A stretch of DNA of 46,698 nt from Microthrixaceae bacterium (lineage in GTDB: Bacteria; Actinomycetota; Acidimicrobiia; Acidimicrobiales; Microtrichaceae), in NCBI GenBank assembly GCA_023957995.1, contig JAMLGK010000023.1:1-46698 (forward strand). The letters run 5' to 3'. This document shows positions 44,687 through 46,698 of the stretch, piece after piece; within the stretch, counting starts at the first letter, position 1; each line of letters starts with the position of its first letter. The notes below the pieces were generated by a model. That model ran no database searches. It worked only from the letters and a program-made list of their open reading frames with translations, and was not told the DNA's origin. The position numbers and the translations under genes are program-made.

Positions 44687-45865
44687 CTAGTGATCACCCA
44701 CCGCGGGATCGCTGCCGAAGATGTCCGCGGCGACGACCTCGGCGGCGTGAGCATCCATGGCGGGGCGAACCTTGCTGTAGATGTCGAGCGTGACCGAGAT
44801 GTTGGCGTGACCAAGACGGTCGGACACGACCTTGGTGTGAATCCCCTTCTCCATGGCCAGGGTCGCCCAGGTGTGGCGCAGCCCGTGGAAGGTGATGCGT
44901 GGCAGTCCGGAGCGCGCGACCCAACGGTCGAATCGTTTGCTGAGCAGATCGGGGTGAATGAGGCTGCCATCCTCCCGGGTGAACACGCGACCGGTGTCCT
45001 CCCACGCAGAACCGGCAGCGAGTTGCCGTTCGGCCTGGCGCTTCCGGTGTGCCTTCATCACTGCGAGCGTGCCGGAGTCGAGGGTGACGACTCGCACACC
45101 CTTCTTCGTTTTCGGCGGTGTGAAGACCAGCTCACGCCCAACCGGGATCACCGATTCGGCGACACGCAGTACACCTGTGTCGAGATCGAGGTCGATCCAC
45201 CGCAGCGCGGCTACTTCTCCGCGGCGCATACCGGTCGTGGCCGCTAGCACGAAGGCGGGATAGAAGAGCTCCTCGGCTGTCGACTCGAGAAACGTGCGCA
45301 GCTCCTCGGCGGTCCACACGTTGTCGACGCTCGTGAGCACGGGCACCGTGGGCACCGCGACTCTGTGCGCGACGTTGCGCGCGACGAGCCCGAGCCGTTC
45401 GGCGTCGGCGAGTGCCGTGTGCAGCACCCTGTGGGTGTGCAGAACGGTGCGGGGATGCAGTCCACGGCCCTCACGTCCGCCCGAGGAGAGAAGGTCGACA
45501 TATGTTCGCTCGATGTCGACCGGCCGCAGCGCCTGGAGCCGGACCGGACCGAGCTCCGGTCGCAGTCGGGCGAGGCACTCGGTGTAGGTCTTGACTGTCT
45601 TGGGCTTCACGCGTCGGCTGGCGGTCAGTCCCTCGAGCCACCTCGTGAAGTACTCATCGATGGTCTCATCGGTTCGCTCTACGAAAGTACCGTCGGTGAG
45701 TGATGAGATCGTTCGGCGCAGCGCCTCCTCGGCTTCTTTTCGGGTGCGGAACCCGGAGCGGCGCTGCTGGCGACGGCGACCTGTAGTGGGTTCTATCCCG
45801 CGGTCGACTACGAAGGACCATGATGATCCCCGTTTGGTGACCGAACCGCGCATGGGCGTGACCAT
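44687..45865 (-). CDS. int: Tyrosine recombinase (phage-type integrase)
   Basis: About 392 residues. An N-terminal arm-binding domain (MRGSVTKRGSSWSFVVDRG, then RRSGFRTRKEAEEALRR) leads to a SAM-like core-binding domain (TIDEYFTRWLEGLTASRRVKP) and the catalytic domain. The active-site residues are Arg in TTGMRRGEVAALRW, HGLRH in FHGLRHTWATLA, His in RLGHANISVTL and Tyr in DIYSKV. The start is ATG 45865 or ATG 45853; an upstream extension would read through the arm repeats, so it is not used. The gene lies about 100 bp from tRNA-Ser and points away from it. Confidence 0.95.
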   Translation of the reverse strand: MVTPMRGSVTKRGSSWSFVVDRGIEPTTGRRRQQRRSGFRTRKEAEEALRRTISSLTDGTFVERTDETIDEYFTRWLEGLTASRRVKPKTVKTYTECLARLRPELGPVRLQALRPVDIERTYVDLLSSGGREGRGLHPRTVLHTHRVLHTALADAERLGLVARNVAHRVAVPTVPVLTSVDNVWTAEELRTFLESTAEELFYPAFVLAATTGMRRGEVAALRWIDLDLDTGVLRVAESVIPVGRELVFTPPKTKKGVRVVTLDSGTLAVMKAHRKRQAERQLAAGSAWEDTGRVFTREDGSLIHPDLLSKRFDRWVARSGLPRITFHGLRHTWATLAMEKGIHTKVVSDRLGHANISVTLDIYSKVRPAMDAHAAEVVAADIFGSDPAVGDH

Positions 45866-45875
45866 ACCGCGAATC

Positions 45876-45895
45876 CGTGACCAATCCGTGACCAC
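45876..45895 (+). repeat. Right arm-type repeat
   Basis: CGTGACCAATCCGTGACCAC, identical to 36954-36973 in the same orientation, 73 bp inside the right att repeat and just upstream of the integrase start. A third partial copy (GCGTGACCAT) begins near 45856. Binding there could also regulate int. Confidence 0.75.
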
Positions 45896-45969
45896 ATCGG
45901 GGTTATCCACAGGCTTGTCGAGAATGGGTCCCACCAACTACCCAAGGGGGTGCTAGGTTCTCGACACTC

Positions 45970-46059
45970 GGAGGGATGGCAGAGCGGACGATTGCGACGG
46001 TCTTGAAAACCGTTGAGGCTTCACGGTCTCCGGGGGTTCGAATCCCCCTCCCTCCGCCA
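45970..46059 (+). tRNA. tRNA-Ser (anticodon TGA)
   Basis: 90 nt including an encoded CCA. Acceptor GGAGGGA pairs with TCCCTCC. The anticodon stem ACGGT/ACCGT closes loop CTTGAAA, giving anticodon TGA. A long variable arm (TTGAGGCTTCACGGTCTC) marks a serine tRNA. The 5' half (to 46010) is repeated at attL, and was supplied by the element with its own upstream sequence. A -10-like TAGGTT lies at 45954-45959, 10 nt upstream. The 3' half is original host sequence. Confidence 0.96.
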
Positions 46060-46060
46060 C

Positions 46061-46100
46061 ACATTCCGCTGGATCACCGTACATTCCGCTGGATCACCGT
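46061..46100 (+). repeat. Tandem 20-bp repeat directly after tRNA-Ser
   Basis: ACATTCCGCTGGATCACCGT occurs twice in a row, starting one base after the tRNA CCA. The second copy begins the readable part of the VOC pseudogene. It is probably a slippage or recombination scar. Confidence 0.9.
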
Positions 46101-46363
46101 TGGTGCCCCGGACCAGGCCGTCGACATCGTCCAGTCCCCACCCCACGGGGGCCGTTCCCCAGAAGACGGCGATGCACTCCTCACCCTGGTGACCAAGGGA
46201 TCCATACAGGCGGCCATCTACTGACGATCTCGACGGGACCTTCGACAAGGTCCGGGCATCCGGCGCCGAGGTGCTCCAGGAGACGGATCCACTGCCATGG
46301 GGTGTGCGTGACTGTGCGTTCCGCGACCCCTCGGGGAATCTGGTGCGCCTCGCCCAGTCCTGA
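46061..46363 (+). pseudogene. VOC (glyoxalase/bleomycin-resistance) family remnant
   Basis: The reading starts FRWITVGAPDQAVDIVQSPP and ends in a stop after QAAIY, then continues in another frame as DLDGTFDKVRASGAEVLQE, WGVRDCAFRDPSGNLVRLAQS and a stop at 46361-46363. Together this is the C-terminal two thirds of a VOC-fold protein. About 60 N-terminal residues are missing, and a frameshift lies near 46220-46225. The truncated edge abuts the tRNA gene, suggesting loss in an earlier recombination at this site. Confidence 0.85.
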
Positions 46364-46389
46364 ACCACGCCCAGCGAAGGAGACCGAAG

Positions 46390-46644
46390 ATGAAGACCAT
46401 GACCTGCCGACAGCTCGGCGGACCCTGTGACCATGAACACCGGGGCGACACTGCCGACGACGTCATCAATGCCCAGGACCGACACCTCAATGAGATGGTC
46501 GCAGGAGGCGACGAGACACACGGGCCCGCCCTCGCCGACATGAAGGGTCGTTGGAAGCGCCCGATCTCGGGCATGAAGTGGTACCGAAACGCGAAGAAGG
46601 ACTTCGCCGCACTGCCCGAGAACGGTTCCGCCCACAACGCTTGA
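46390..46644 (+). CDS. DUF1059 family small protein
   Basis: An 84-residue protein. The DUF1059 domain covers MKTMTCRQLGGPCDHEH through ADDVINAQDRHLNEMV, with the typical CRQLGG-PCD and a His-rich turn (CDHEHRG). The rest is a basic tail. AGGAG lies 8 bases before the ATG. The function of the family is unknown. It is downstream of the VOC remnant and may have been in one operon with it. Confidence 0.9.
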   Translation: MKTMTCRQLGGPCDHEHRGDTADDVINAQDRHLNEMVAGGDETHGPALADMKGRWKRPISGMKWYRNAKKDFAALPENGSAHNA

Positions 46645-46698
46645 ACAGGCGCAAGTACGAGCGATGGACCCGGGTGGGTTTGCCCTCGGACAGCTGGG

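Larger units (their letters stand above)
36796..46010. mobile_element. Integrated mobilizable element in tRNA-Ser(TGA), about 9.2 kb
   Basis: Bounded by a 42-bp perfect direct repeat (36796-36837 and 45969-46010) that is the 5' half of tRNA-Ser up to the anticodon loop. It encodes a tyrosine integrase next to the right end, an excisionase-like protein, a MobF relaxase-helicase, a PIN toxin with a small upstream gene, a lipoprotein and a large membrane protein. No replication initiator, coupling protein, secretion channel or phage structural gene is visible, so this is best called an integrative mobilizable element that needs a helper. A 20-bp repeat near both ends may bind the integrase. Confidence 0.88.

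Noticed and set aside
36796..46010. Prophage or self-transmissible conjugative element
   Set aside because: No capsid, tail or lysis genes, and no replication, coupling or secretion genes are visible; a mobilizable element fits better.
45976..46224. Open frame across tRNA-Ser and the downstream remnant
   Set aside because: The start lies within the tRNA; only the later part is meaningful, as part of the VOC pseudogene.

Overview
This window is high-GC DNA from an actinobacterium. The left edge carries the FhaA/FhaB/PP2C (PstP) signalling genes that in Actinomycetota usually precede rodA-pbpA-pknA-pknB. GTG and TTG starts are common, and there are monomeric NADP-isocitrate dehydrogenase, a two-subunit methylmalonyl-CoA mutase, PaaX-type regulation and lipoproteins with Asp/Glu/Thr-rich linkers. 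An uncultured or marine Acidimicrobiia-type lineage is my best guess. That placement is inference and I could not search for it.

Layout. 1-1677: FHA/phosphatase cluster, transcribed leftwards. 1795-1881: tRNA-Leu(CAG). 2120-4910: fasciclin lipoprotein, a cupredoxin-like protein with a SCO1 copper protein, and an unknown lipoprotein. 4964-9781: Maf, monomeric isocitrate dehydrogenase, and a KhtT/KhtU-like K+(H+) efflux pair. 9860-13059: two translationally coupled membrane proteins of unknown function and a trypsin-like protease. 13110-14096: MeaB, the chaperone of methylmalonyl-CoA mutase. 14231-17512: DUF3089 hydrolase, then SCO1, PCuAC and CtaG, which look like a copper delivery operon for cytochrome oxidase. 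17580-22558: a short-chain dehydrogenase, then mutA-mutB on the opposite strand.

22746-29373 is the most unusual chromosomal part. It holds a large membrane PAS-PAS-GGDEF-EAL protein, a small membrane protein, a pyruvoyl-dependent arginine decarboxylase, a FeeM/LuxI-like N-acyltransferase and a membrane fatty-acid desaturase. The last three could together make an N-acylated amine or amino-acid lipid, for example N-acyl-agmatine. This is a hypothesis from gene content and I know of no described system with this exact composition.

29512-36651 returns to ordinary genes: DoxX, GAF, metallo-hydrolase, PaaX regulator divergent from a second desaturase, a META-like protein, prephenate dehydratase, methionine aminopeptidase with a SEC-C zinc motif, and a SnoaL-like protein.

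36796-46010 is an integrated mobilizable element of about 9.2 kb. It has a tyrosine integrase, an excisionase-like protein, a MobF relaxase-helicase, a VapBC-like pair, a lipoprotein and a large membrane protein. No secretion or replication genes are visible, so it would need a helper to transfer. It sits in tRNA-Ser(TGA): a 42-bp direct repeat ending in the anticodon loop marks both ends. The element has replaced the 5' half and promoter of the tRNA gene, and the old 5' half is stranded at the left end. To the right lie a truncated, frameshifted VOC-family pseudogene abutting the tRNA and a small DUF1059 protein.
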